From Arenicola marina (Eukaryota; Annelida; Polychaeta; Arenicolidae), in contig OZ025260.1 of assembly GCA_964019135.1 (NCBI GenBank), positions 37,863,373 to 37,927,372 of the forward strand: a stretch of DNA of 64,000 nt, written 5' to 3'. The position numbers and the translations under genes are program-made. Each line of letters opens with the position of its first letter. Positions within the stretch are counted from its first letter, which is position 1. Shown here in pieces: positions 11,531-22,825 of the stretch. The notes beneath the pieces are model-generated. The model was not told the origin of the DNA. It did no database searches and saw nothing but the letters and a program-made list of their open reading frames with translations.

Positions 11531-12724
11531 TCAGCTCCATATGTCCTGAGGCAATTTTAAAAGTGGCATCCAGCATGGAAATTGGCATGTATGGATCGAC
11601 AGTTTAGCTGTGATGGCATCTGGGGATTTCACGGATACCATAGAAGAAAAACCTGGAGAAACAAGTCTCCATTCAATATGTTTGGACTGGACATGAACCT
11701 CTTCAATGGACTGTATGACTGAGAATTGATTAGAATTTGCTGTAAGCTGAGGAAGCTGTATGGAAGTAGATGGTTCAAGTTTGACCTTATGAGACTGCAT
11801 AAAGTCGTCTGCAATTATAGTGTTAAAAAATACCATACTTCTGTGTTTTGTTTGTAATATGCAAAGCAGTTTCGATGACAATGCAAATAAATAATAAACT
11901 TGCCTTTTGTTACTTGGTTCATAGTTAGTTTAGCCGACACACTGTTTAATGTGGCAGCTTGTGTTATCAACTAAACACAACAAGAACCACACATAGCATG
12001 TGTAGCACATATTTTAATTACATGTATTCAAAACAGAGATCTGTTAAAGTGACCAACTAATATAAATAGAATATACAGGAATTTAACCTTAACAAAGGAG
12101 TAAATTATAATCTACATGGTAACCAGCATATAAAACTAGTGTAGTGAATCAATGCTTATTTTAGGCCACCTGTTCACACACCTGGCCCATGAACTCGTTG
12201 GATGCAGAGGATGTGAACCTTCGACACTGTACTTCTGAGGAAGCTGGTCTGCTGGTCTTGTTTATTGAATAAGTTCTGGGTGTGTACTAGTAATCAATCC
12301 CATATTACATAACCAAGTTAACCATGCCATGCTGCAATTAAGGGGGCTGGAGACTTTGCCTTTTAATTAATATCGGGAACATCTTTATATCAATTATTGC
12401 AACTTACATGACTTACACATTCATACTTTTATAAAAGTCCTGTTATATTTTTTTGAAGTGCCTCAAGTATGCGCGACACAGTAGTCTGAAAGGCCAGCAG
12501 CATTATTCGTGCTTTCTTATCGAACCAGAATATACTCCGAACAAACAAAATCTGACAACGTGTATGTATTGGAATCTAGTTATATTTGCTTCATATAAAT
12601 ATATATATATATAAAAAACAACCATAAACAAAACTAATTGTTTCTATTCTATTTACCCGGATACTATAGAAGTGACTTACAAGTCCTTAGATATCCAATC
12701 TGTACATTGCTCCGTTTTCTCCAT
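11531..12724 (-). CDS. Unrecognised 124-residue protein, 3 exons
   Basis: Three minus-strand exons join in phase: 12681-12724 (starts MEKTEQCTDWISKD), 12182-12234 and 11531-11808. They total 375 nt, 124 codons plus stop. The donors are strong (TT/GTAAGT and CCAG/GTGTGT) and exon 3 has a good acceptor (pyrimidine-rich, TTGCAG). Phase matches at both junctions: two bases plus one, then one plus two. An in-frame TAA directly precedes the ATG, so the start is fixed. The product is predicted soluble, with no obvious signal peptide or membrane segment; exon 2 gives STVSKVHILCIQRVHGP and the C-terminus ends PQDIWS. I do not recognise a family. The ATG lies 206 bp after the AtuA stop codon on the same strand, and an acceptor-like pyrimidine tract ending in AATAG lies 7 nt upstream. 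The alternative is that this is the 5' part of a longer gene continuing into 11216-11497. Confidence 0.6.
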
Positions 12725-12930
12725 TTAATGTCTATTGAAAATGAAAAAAAAAACTCCTGTAGTTAAATAGATCCGCATGCTACTTTGTATGCTTCGGTAA
12801 TCTGGTATAGATCACTCACCATTTTCTTTTGTAATTCAAATACAGCTGATCCGACTCGCATGCATACCATAATATTCAGTAACAGACTGCGTACAATAAA
12901 TACTTAAGATCAGACCTTGGTAACGCATAT

Positions 12931-15900
12931 CTATTTCACCAACTCTGGAACACCAGTGATCGGGAAGTCTAGAAGCATCTGCGCAAATGCCTTTCCCTAA
13001 AAATAAATATACATCAACGTAAGGAAATAAGAGCTAATTTTTACATGATATAGTAACGGTCATTTTTCGATATTAGAGCCCACGAACTGAATTATTCTGG
13101 TAGACGGTAGGAGTGAGCTATGCAAGCACTATGGTTCGCCATTGCATGGAAGAGCGACTATAATAACACCGGTAATGCTGATCGATAAACGAATTTGAAT
13201 CTAACAGAATCTTCAAAGAGGTACTTCTTTTTCCGGTCGATGGTTAAATGGTTAGGTAAAGTAGTTCTTCAAATTTATCCATAGAAAAGTAAATATTATA
13301 GCAATCTGGGTGGTTTTGTAAAATATATGGCTGATGATTTGGTATGTGTGGTACTTTAAATTCACTAAATCTGGACAAACTTTGGCATCAGCTCTGACCG
13401 ATCAGAGCTGTATTTTTCGTGCCAAGTCACGTAGATGCAGGTTCTGGTTTAACTGTTGATATCTGTAAGGCTAATTGTAGGCAGGTTCAGGGTTATCTAC
13501 ATATGCAGATGGCTTGATATTTTTAAGAACCGAGTAACGTGTTCGATATGCTGAATTTATAGCATTTCACTCAGCGACATTTTTTTTTCAAACGGAAACC
13601 TACATTTACGCCACAAAACGCCAAATGATCGTCTCGGATTATATATTTTTTAACCTACCAGGTATTTTTTTTGATAGCACGATATATTGGAACTCATGTT
13701 TTTAAAGTTCCTTTGAACCCAGGAGCTGACCGGACTTTGACTCTGTGCGCATCTTCCACACGCAAAATTACTGTATTATTCGGTGTTTCAGTTTAAATTG
13801 TCGCCGGTCAATATGATTGCGTACTCGATGTTTTAGGAAGACATTTATGCCACAAATATGGCTCACGGAAGACATAAACATGATTATTTCAGCTATATCC
13901 GAATAGTTACCTGAGGGTCACACCGAAGAGAAGCGATTCCACCGCCGCCCAATGCATTGTGAAGGACGAAGTTCATCCCATGAATTCCCGGTAAATCGTA
14001 CCTAGAACAAAACGAAAGAAAGGTATCGGTACCATAATATCGAATACGAAATCACTCACCAGCTGCCTTCATTGGCCAAATAGCTTCCATGTCTATTATA
14101 TTCCTGAACTATGAGCATAATAATAACATTATATAAAACTAAATCACCGGTATATATAACATTTCGAGAATATCATAATTGGTGATAGTTGTAACCCGGT
14201 AACAGTAAATATAACGCTAGTGGCAGAAACCAAATGTATGTGGTCTTTTTTTTATCAGTATATTCTTGTTTCCTAGTTCCAACTATTATCCTTTCAATGG
14301 CAGAACTTGTTTAATTTGTTTGTATGGTAATATACATGCATTTAACCATAGCTAAGCCAGGTGCATAATCCTAAAGCTGAGCCATGCTTCAAAAATAAGC
14401 CATATATCTCTTACCGGCTGACTCTGTTGTCTACAGACCCAGTGTAATCGTCAAAGACGTGTTTCATGTAGCTATCCACAGCCTCCGTCGTCAGCGCCTT
14501 CCTGAGATATGGCAGGAAGCTTGGGTCCCTGGCGATGACTCCTAAACGCGGACAAGGGGGGAGGGGAAGTCCTCTTACAAAAATAGAACACGGAAACACA
14601 GTCCTTCCAAGACATTAACCACTGTAAGCCTCAAGCAAGTAAGGCTTTCTGAGACAAGCTTCAACCTACGAGACATTCTTTTTATCTTATATATAGTATA
14701 TCCAACTTTATCCCGACCGTTTTGCAATACTCTGGATTCGCCTTTGATAAAAAATCTATTTCATTTACAACCATGCATGCCAAGAGGAAGGTGAAATCGA
14801 ATTTCTGTGCATGCGGTCGATAGATAATCTTACCTATAGCAACAAAGAGAACCAGTGCAAGATATCCGATATTATGTATGTAAATAAGCGACCCCGTACA
14901 GGACTGTATGTAGACTCGATTCAATAGACCGTTCCAGATACCCCAGGCGACATCTATCGTAAAAAACAGACACTGTGTGTTTCGGGTTAGAAAACCGATT
15001 CTCGCAAGCGTTTGCCATGCATGCGTTTGCCATGCCTGCGTTTGCCATGCATGCGTTTGCCATGCCTGCGTTTGCCATGCATGCGTTTGCCATGCATGCG
15101 TATGAAGTTGGCTCAGGTGCCCGGCTTCAACGTTTTTTTTTGTCAGGGGTAGGCTGGTTCTATGGCATTGTAATTCACAGTACAAAGACACAAGATTTTT
15201 GCCGGCTATGCAGCGGAGAGCGAGCGGGAGTTATCTGAAACACGCGTCTGCCAGAATTTCCTCTGGAACGGTCTATTGTAACACACCCAAATTACGAGCG
15301 TACCAGCACGAATGGCTCACCTATGTTGCCGTCGTTGCCCTTGTCGCCGCTCCTGGTGTAAGCCAAGTCCTCCAGGCGGTAGGCGGTCGTCCCCGCAGGC
15401 AGCTCGGACGTCTCGGGCGAAGACTTGCTGCCCTCGATTGAGGAGTAGTCGCACGTAGCCACGCTGGGGTTGGTGAACTTTTGAGTGTCACTGTCATTAT
15501 GTACCTCAATCTGCAGAGACCAGTACGTACCGATAATACACATACTGTATTCTGAAATAGTTACTGCCTTGAAATTGGTGTTTGAATTTCTGGCATATAA
15601 TTAAGCAAGATTATAGCGGGGAAATTTGGAGAAAATTATGTTTAGAAGTGACCAATTTGGAGCTCACCAAAGCGGTTGTCACGCCACGTCATATGTCTGA
15701 TCATTCATTAGTTTATCCAGCTCGGCAGCCTTCCTGAATCCCTCAGAATGTGCCTTGTAGCCTCTTGGCATTCAGTACTATGATTATAACAATATTTTTA
15801 CTTACGTTACATGTATCCTTCTTCTGAAGGAATGAAAACAGTTTCAGCACCGGCGATCTGGAATGACAGTTGAATTAATAAATTTAGTTAACCAAAAATA

Positions 15901-18900
15901 TGACTACTAAATGCTGAGTGGTGCATGTATTGTCTTCAGCTGAAGTTCCTCACTATCGTAAGCTGTAATAAAGCCCTATTTGCAAAGGGTCCGTTTATTT
16001 TACATTAACAAAGACAGATTTATGCAACTGTTTACACATAGATAATGCCTTGTACACATATAAATAACTTACACCTTAGGCCTTCCACCAGCAATGGTCA
16101 TCAGGCCAGGAGCTGTAAGCGCGTGAAACAAAACGTGCACAAAAGTAACCAGGGAAACAAAACCCTAATGATGCATTCCCTAAAAAAGTTGTTAATCCTG
16201 ATATTGTTTACAATTTCGCTGTTTAATTGCATGCCATGCTTCACTAAGATAACTTTATTGTTGTTATATTCTGGAAAAAAACATGATATAAATGAAACTA
16301 AGATCACCATATAACTGGCAAGAATGTGTGCTAAAAATAGCCCAGCTTATTTTTATCGGTAGCTAGGGAGCAAGGGTATTTTCACATAAGAAAGATCTTT
16401 GACAGGGCAATTACTAATTAAGTTAAAATAAGGAACTACACATCATAGCAAAGAAGTCAATTTCTGCATAAAATATCAGGTGTAATAACAAGGTAATATA
16501 AGATTAATAATATAATATAGACATGGTCATACGCTTTGTTGTACTGACCCATGCCAGTGCCAGCGGGGGCTACCTCCATAGATAATAACTGGAGAGCCTT
16601 CTTCTCTTGGTGATGAACTGACAGCCATAACACGGCTTCCCGTGGACCCTGCAAAGACGTGTTCAACATTCCAATACCAAGATCCAGAAATTAAGAGCGG
16701 GTATGTACATCATTATTGTATTTGATACTCTGTTGTGATGGCACATTCAAGCTGTGGTGCCTCATATTTTGGCAACATTACCGTTATCTATATATTCTAG
16801 ATCTAAGCTCTATACTCTAACTTTTCGGAGAATTATAAGTGGCCATCCGCCAAGGCCGAACGGCAAAGGTTAATAGAATATACAATGTAGACATCCACTA
16901 TGTCCGCACCAATCAGCACATTTGTGACTCAAGATCTTTATTTTAAGAACTTCTATCAAAGTTGACTGCATGGCGACTCGTACATACTGCGAGGCCACAA
17001 GCCAGTACAATGGAAGAGAAAGAAGTGTCTGCTTACGTCACCCTTGGCTGCATGCTCCCCATAAGTATCCTCGGCACCCAACACTTGAATGTTAACTCTG
17101 GTGTAGTCGGAAAGTCCCAACATGTTGAATATCCCTCGCGTCCTAGCAGTAGAAAAGAGACATGCAATAAATAGGTTGTCTTTTATTTGCATTTTCTATT
17201 ATTTTCTTACTACCAAGTAGCATATACCGGTAGTGTACACAACAAAACGCTATTCATACGTCACGGAAGTATTAAGTGCATGCGGCTTCCACAGAATTTG
17301 TTAGATGACGATAGCTTACGCATGCGCATAAAGTTCGAAACTCTTAGCTCCGAACTACTACTTTTCGGGAAGAAGGCTAAGACATATGCATATCAGCAAG
17401 CAAATCTATTAGTACAAGATTGAAGCATCTAAATTGTTTACACACAATTTTGGATTTGAAAATATTTTTGATCAAATTGCATGAATAAAATTCGCGTGTG
17501 TCCTGACCACAGCCATGCACACGCGCCAAGGATAACATGGGAAAACGCAGACGCGTTAAGCATTTTTGATGTTGCAGAACCACCGAGGGGAACCTCTATT
17601 ATCACTTAAAAGTCTACGTCCTCCGACAGCCGCAGCAGGCATGAGCCTCATGAACGAAAGTTCGACCCCAATTTTGTTTGTCTCCTGAGCATTTTTCTCT
17701 ATTTCAGGTGTTGTTACCTCTTGATAATGGCGTTCGCGGTCTTTCTGGCCTTGGCGGCGGCACGGGGTCCCCCTAGCGGGCAGACGGCGGTAAGTCGGTA
17801 GCCGTCCGCGTACGTGGCGCTCACTTTGTAGCTATCCGTCGGCGCCTTCCCGCGAGCTCCATTGACCAACACCTCGTTTTCTGACGAGGAAAAATAAAAC
17901 GAGAGACTGCACTATTCAAATAAATTGCATTATTTTAATCATTTTAGCCAATGGGAAAGAACAACTGCAATACGGAAGCTGTAAGTCAAACAACAAATAA
18001 TCATACTGGCGATATATTGTAGTTTCAGTTTCTATAAAATGCAGATTGTAAATTGTAACCTCACTAAATCTTGACATGTATCATCTTCATAATTTATTAT
18101 TGCATTTGAATGACATGCATATACACGTGTAAGGTATGTACGGAAAACGGCCTTACCCGCCACTTGTTCTAACTTTACTTGGGAGAAGTCGCACACGACA
18201 TCTGGTAAAATGTAGTTTTGCGGATCGCTGATTTCATAAACCAGTTGTTCAGACACCGTTGCAGTAGAAACAAGACCCCCCGTTGCCGGCGGCTTGGAAA
18301 CTACGAAGAGCCCATCTGCAGAGCACTCCACTATGGGGAATCCTATGTTATGCCTGAAATATAAGACATATACCAGACGCTTAAGTAAAGGAAAATCTAT
18401 AATGCAATTACAGCAAGATATGTTTAATTTCGCCGATAAGTTAATGTAACCATGATAATAATTAAGTTGATATAGAGTAGTACATCGATTAATTGCAGCA
18501 GAAAATATAACAGGACCATTGAAGATAAAGGTCTTTGAAATGCAATTGTATCCAAAGACCTAAAGCGAGGGCGACGCACATTACAGAAGCCAACGTTATT
18601 GTTTAGGTATTCATACTAAATAGATACACTGACCAGTCAGGAACTCGATGCCAATCCGTGAAGACCCCACCAGTCACTTGAGCACCACATTCAATCAGAT
18701 GTCCAGCCAAGCTATGAGATATAGAAATGTTCACCATCTACATCTTTGTCTCTTTCCCTTGTGACGTAATAAAATTGTATATAAATGAATAGAAGAAAAT
18801 GCATGGAACTCAAATTGGCTCTTCTGCTCTTTACTGATTATACTGTTTAAACTGAATTATGTATGCATGTTTGTACTGTAGGCCTGAGGCCATCTAATAC

Positions 18901-21900
18901 CATATACTGTTATATTCACATCTTTTTGTTTTTTGTCTTCTTCTTGAATTATCCAGAAATTAGAGAAATAAAAATCCCAGAAAAAATATAACAACTACAA
19001 GAAGCAGTTGTAGAGTAAAGCCCAGCAGACAAGAATATGGCATGGGTGAGCAATACATATACGGTACGATGACCTACCTGCCAGAGGCTAGCAAATCAAA
19101 ATCGTCAGCGGCCCATTTGAACTGAAACATATCGTACATGATTTAGTCAGTATAACTAATGCTTTATACTTGTATGCATATATAGCTTCATATATGCATA
19201 GTCTTAAACCGTACAATGATAGAAATATTTGTATATAGTATGCGGCACGCAATTAAATTAACTGTGAAACTTTTTACCTAAAATAGCCTACTGATAATAC
19301 AATACGTAAGCTAATCTGATCCTTACCTGATGAACTAAAGGCGCAAGAACTAAGGCGCTGTCTGTGCATCTTCCAGTTATAACGATGTCAGCCCCATTAT
19401 CTAAGGCTTGTGCTATTGGTCCTGCACTGCAATATTAGACAAAACTATCGATATAGAATATTTCAGTACAATATTTTGTAGACAACTAACGTTTCTTATA
19501 ACCAATGACATGTCTTAATTATAATAATATATGTAATAATATTATAACAGATTCTGTTTTGGTAGTAATAATATCTTTACAACGGATCAAGTTGTGGCAG
19601 TTCTAAGAAGGGACTGGTAATAATTATCCTTCTAATGCAGAACACATTAATTTGAGCGAATAATTGATAACATATTCACGCCAAGAATAAGCATCATCGA
19701 GTGGGCAACTTACCCGAGATATGCTGTCATACTAGTCACTGATTTAGGAAATGTCATTTCACTGTACAAATCCTTTACTCCAGACGTCAATAGGTGTTCT
19801 TTCTGAAGGGCAAACAGAACCAACATGACTTAAACAAAAAGAGATCAATGCTATCAGGATATCACTGAGACACATGTCTTATATATAAGTCGCACCCCTC
19901 GGGAGTGAGGAAAAAAGGTGCGACTTATACACCGGAAATTACGGTAGTACTTTGCAATTGTTTCATGGTATATGTACCTACCAGTAAGTAGGACTATCAT
20001 ATTATTTATCGTTTATTTTAAACATTTGACAGGTATATACATGTAGCAATATTATATGGAGATCCTCATAATAAATATGTTAAAAACGATATATGGGTCA
20101 GTTTAGCAGATGACTACTAGGTATGTTTTGTTGACTATAGAGGACAGTTCAGAGTAGCATACCTACCGGTACTCAGATTAATGCCTGAGAAGTTCTCTGC
20201 TTTAAATCATGTTAATAATTGCCAATCTATTTCCCTACCTGATTCATAAGGTCATCTCCAGTTATTACAGCAACCTTGAGGTCCACATTTGACTTTTTTG
20301 CAGCAGCCTTTAGAGCAGCAGCGCAACTTTGCGGGTTGATTCCACCTGCATTGCTGATCACACGTATCCCTGAAATATTTCAGTTTTTTTTTAAACAAGC
20401 CATTTAATGGAACAAATAAACATAAATACCTGATATTGATAGATACACTAAACCATATTATAGATAACATACCGGAAGTTAAGTTATTATTATAGCCCTG
20501 TCTAAGTTTTTCTAATAAGAAATGACAATCTAGAGCTATTACCAAACCTTTGCTCTTGAGGTCTTTCAAGTATGGTCCTATGGCCATTTGCACAAAATCA
20601 GGTGCATATCCCATCTCCTGTAAATAAAAAAACATATATGTCACAATTTATGTCTTGACAAATATAAACATTAAATATGATGATTTATTGCATTTATTAT
20701 TTTGAGCATAATAGATCATTCATCTAGCATGCAGAATTTTGTAGAGCCTGATACATGGAGTGTGTATCCTGATACCCTTACAAATTAAACAATTATCTGT
20801 AACAATAATGTGTTAGCAATAAAATACTAGCAAAATATATTATAGATAATTTTTATACCTACAATAGGTTTCACACAATGGTAGCATTCTATCATACCAC
20901 ACCACCAACACACAGAAAGGGCTGCCATGTTTAACTACATCAAATTCAGGATAGTTATATATCACAAGCCCTACAGAATATAAAAAATAAACATTAATAA
21001 TATAAAGTCAAATACTGTGATATAACTTACAGGCATCTTGTTCTTAGCAGCAGTTAACAATGACATTGTGATCTCTGACAAGTAATCAAAGACTAAGAAG
21101 TCCAAATTTCCCTTATGTATCAGCTGAGGTGCTGTAATTGAAAGAGGCCAGTTAAATACAATCAATGATAACACCATGCCACCAATAAGGTAGAAGCTTC
21201 CTGTCATATGAATTGCTGCAATAGCAAATTTACCTTTCACACCCCATAAAATATACTTAATTCAGAGGACAGTCTTTACTTATCCTTGAATTTAAATTCT
21301 AAGAATACATGAGCCTGTATTTATAATGAATATAACAGGTACTATATATATAGGGAAAGTAGAATTAAAGTTGCATGTCGAGCTCTTTCCCGCCAAAACT
21401 AAAGAGGTCAAAATACTAATAAGAATCAGTCCTAGAATCATTCAAGACTTCTTTTGTCTATACTCCACCCATGCCAGACTGCCAAATAGTGTCTCCTAGC
21501 CTTGCCTGTGATATCAATTTACCACAAGTTTTCATTTTAGTGGTAAACGTCATCAGTTTGTGTGCTTTGCGATGCTTTGGTATAAGTAGCAGTACCGCGA
21601 CCGAGTTCTGTGGTGTCACGGGGTAGACACGTTTGCCTCACCATAGCCGAAACGGCGATCTTTATCAGGTTTTTGAATTTATAGAATGAAACAATCGAGT
21701 TTTCTGCAAAGTTTGCAACTTTAAACTGGCTCCACAGACTCCAATGTCCTCAGCCACTGGTCAGTTAGAGCATAGTTGGATGTTGGAGTTTCTGCTCATG
21801 GATAGCACATTACTTATAGATCTATCCCACTTACATTTCATTGACATTACTCAAATTATAAGATTTATTAGATATTACAAGACAGGTATATGTGATCACA

Positions 21901-22575
21901 GTCTGTAAGGCATTCATAACAGCTATTTTTTTTTAGCCATTGCATAGATATGAAGAATATTGTCATACTATACATGTGCTTCAAGAAAATGATAATGTCT
22001 GCTGTAATCAATTTTAATCTGTATATTTAAATAATTGAAATAATTAGGTTTATATATAATGTTTGGTCCATATACATTAGATATTTTAAAACATATAAAA
22101 TTATAAGTGAGTGTCATTCAAAAAAATTGTTCCAAAAGTTCAATACAATTTTCCAACAACATTGTTTTGCTTTATACTGCAATGGTTACTTGTACATGTT
22201 GTGAAATAAATTGTGAAAGTTTTCCATCCATGATTTGTGTTCTTCCAATGCAAACTGCAAAAGATTAGCCTGAAAATGAGACGTTAATGTCGTGACAGTC
22301 TGAAGGATCGACACTAACGTCGTGTCGATCCTTCAGACTGTCACGACATTAACGTCTGATTTTCAGGCTAGCAAAAGACCTGAGGTAGCTGTGTCGCCCC
22401 AGAATCCAGATGCACAGCCAATTCGAACTGTGTTTCCCGAAAGGGAAGCATGCGAATATCTTCTGGTAGTTTTATGGTGTCCATGGCGATGGTTGAGTTT
22501 AATTCCTTCAGTTAAAGTTGCCAAATATCGGCAACGTTGGCGGACGATACATTGAACTCTGCTCAGGGAAGCCAT
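12931..22575 (-). CDS. AtuA-family (DUF1446) protein, 18 exons, 646 aa
   Basis: Minus-strand exons: 22380-22575, 21031-21131, 20548-20617, 20239-20369, 19714-19802, 19327-19426, 19078-19121, 18634-18711, 18157-18353, 17718-17880, 17037-17142, 16549-16648, 16073-16112, 15806-15857, 15321-15510, 14415-14541, 13911-14001 and 12931-12996. They sum to 1,941 nt and every junction keeps phase. The order of motifs follows the AtuA family: [12 protein letters not shown] near residue 50, [61 protein letters not shown], then a C-terminal AtuA-type domain with [17 protein letters not shown] and [13 protein letters not shown]. AtuA was named for bacterial acyclic-terpene utilisation; its biochemical role is not settled, and no animal function is known to me. 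Residues 1-48 are Arg/His-rich with few acidic residues, so a mitochondrial presequence is plausible (inference). It is divergent from the JIP gene. Confidence 0.92.
14932..15278. mobile_element. Complete MITE with 17-bp perfect inverted ends, in AtuA intron 15
   Basis: CAATAGACCGTTCCAGA at 14932 is the exact reverse complement of the sequence ending at 15278. The 347-bp interior matches the truncated copy at 3611-3802. It contains an amplified 15-bp unit (CGTTTGCCATGCATG alternating with CGTTTGCCATGCCTG) at about 15009-15108, present once in the other copy. No transposase is encoded. The right end lies about 40 bp from the exon 15 donor. I see no clear target-site duplication. Confidence 0.75.
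15009..15108 (+). repeat. 15-bp tandem repeat inside the MITE
   Basis: About seven units of CGTTTGCCATGCATG or CGTTTGCCATGCCTG alternate here. The array gives open frames on both strands ([11 protein letters not shown] on plus, [10 protein letters not shown] on minus) that are products of the repeat, not proteins. Confidence 0.8.
15321..15510 (-). CDS. AtuA gene exon 15: start of the C-terminal domain
   Basis: This 190-nt exon encodes residues of about 490-552. It contains a low-complexity S/T/E linker followed by [18 protein letters not shown], the signature that opens the small C-terminal domain found after the AtuA core. The exon is GC-rich compared with its surroundings. Its codon split (ATA G / GA GTC) matches exon 16 exactly, giving NIGVIARDP. 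Confidence 0.88.
19873..19945 (+). mobile_element. GTGCGACTTATAC repeat-family copy, in AtuA intron 4
   Basis: This small element has inverted internal blocks (TATATAAGTCGCACC and GGTGCGACTTATA) and ends CCGGAAATTACGGTA. Related copies lie at 24512-24585 and 26086-26205, with a weak trace near 40820. The family looks like a short dispersed non-autonomous repeat; its class is undecided. Confidence 0.55.
22266..22370. mobile_element. Palindromic MITE with GCAAAAGA duplication beside a splice donor
   Basis: Two 48-nt arms (22266-22313 and 22323-22370) are reverse complements with one mismatch, around a 9-nt loop. The octamer GCAAAAGA occurs directly on both sides (near 22257 and at 22371-22378), which fits a hAT-type insertion. 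On the minus strand the element begins 8 nt after the exon 1 donor of the AtuA gene, so the nascent transcript would carry a long, very stable hairpin next to that 5' splice site. Confidence 0.75.
22380..22575 (-). CDS. AtuA gene exon 1 (start and putative targeting peptide)
   Basis: It encodes residues 1-65, starting [15 protein letters not shown] and ending [13 protein letters not shown]. The ATG at 22575 sits in AAACATGG, a good animal initiation context. The first 48 residues are absent from the bacterial family core and are rich in R, H and K, with hydroxylated residues, as in mitochondrial presequences. The donor at 22379-22378 (TCAG/GTCTTT) is only moderate and is followed 8 nt later by the hairpin MITE at 22266-22370. 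Confidence 0.88.
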
Positions 22576-22825
22576 GTTTAAAGTCTGCGAGTCGTCAAGA
22601 TCAAAACATTAGCACGTGCCCAGTCAAAACTTCCGGTGTAACAATGCGCATGCGCATGTGGTCACATGACCTTGTGTATATTTGCCGTCATTTCCTCCTT
22701 CATCTGCTTGTGATCTGGCAGATTTTGTGACATTTTCGATAACAATTCATAGACTTAGTGGACTACGCCCACCTCCCGGTTAGGGGAGAAGATCCTCTTG
22801 TAGGCTGAGGAGGAATCAGGCCAAG
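22576..22825. promoter_or_regulatory. Divergent promoter between the AtuA and JIP genes
   Basis: The two start codons are 250 bp apart and point away from each other. Within the gap are CACGTG at 22613-22618, ACTTCCGGT (an ETS/GABP site) at 22629-22637, TGCGCATGCGCA (a palindromic NRF1 site) at 22645-22656, and GTCACATGAC (an E-box of the USF/MiT type) at 22661-22670. I see no TATA box placed for either gene. ETS plus NRF1 sites are typical of animal bidirectional housekeeping promoters. Transcription start sites cannot be read from the sequence. Confidence 0.7.

Noticed and set aside
14060-14103. Minus-strand exon-like stretch reading [14 protein letters not shown] with good splice signals
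   Set aside because: Exon 16 of the AtuA gene leaves two codon bases and joins directly to 14001 to give the family-typical SRYDLPG. Including this 44-nt piece would shift the frame.
14872-15238. [10 protein letters not shown] and [11 protein letters not shown] open frames on opposite strands
   Set aside because: Direct translation of the 15-bp repeat inside a MITE.
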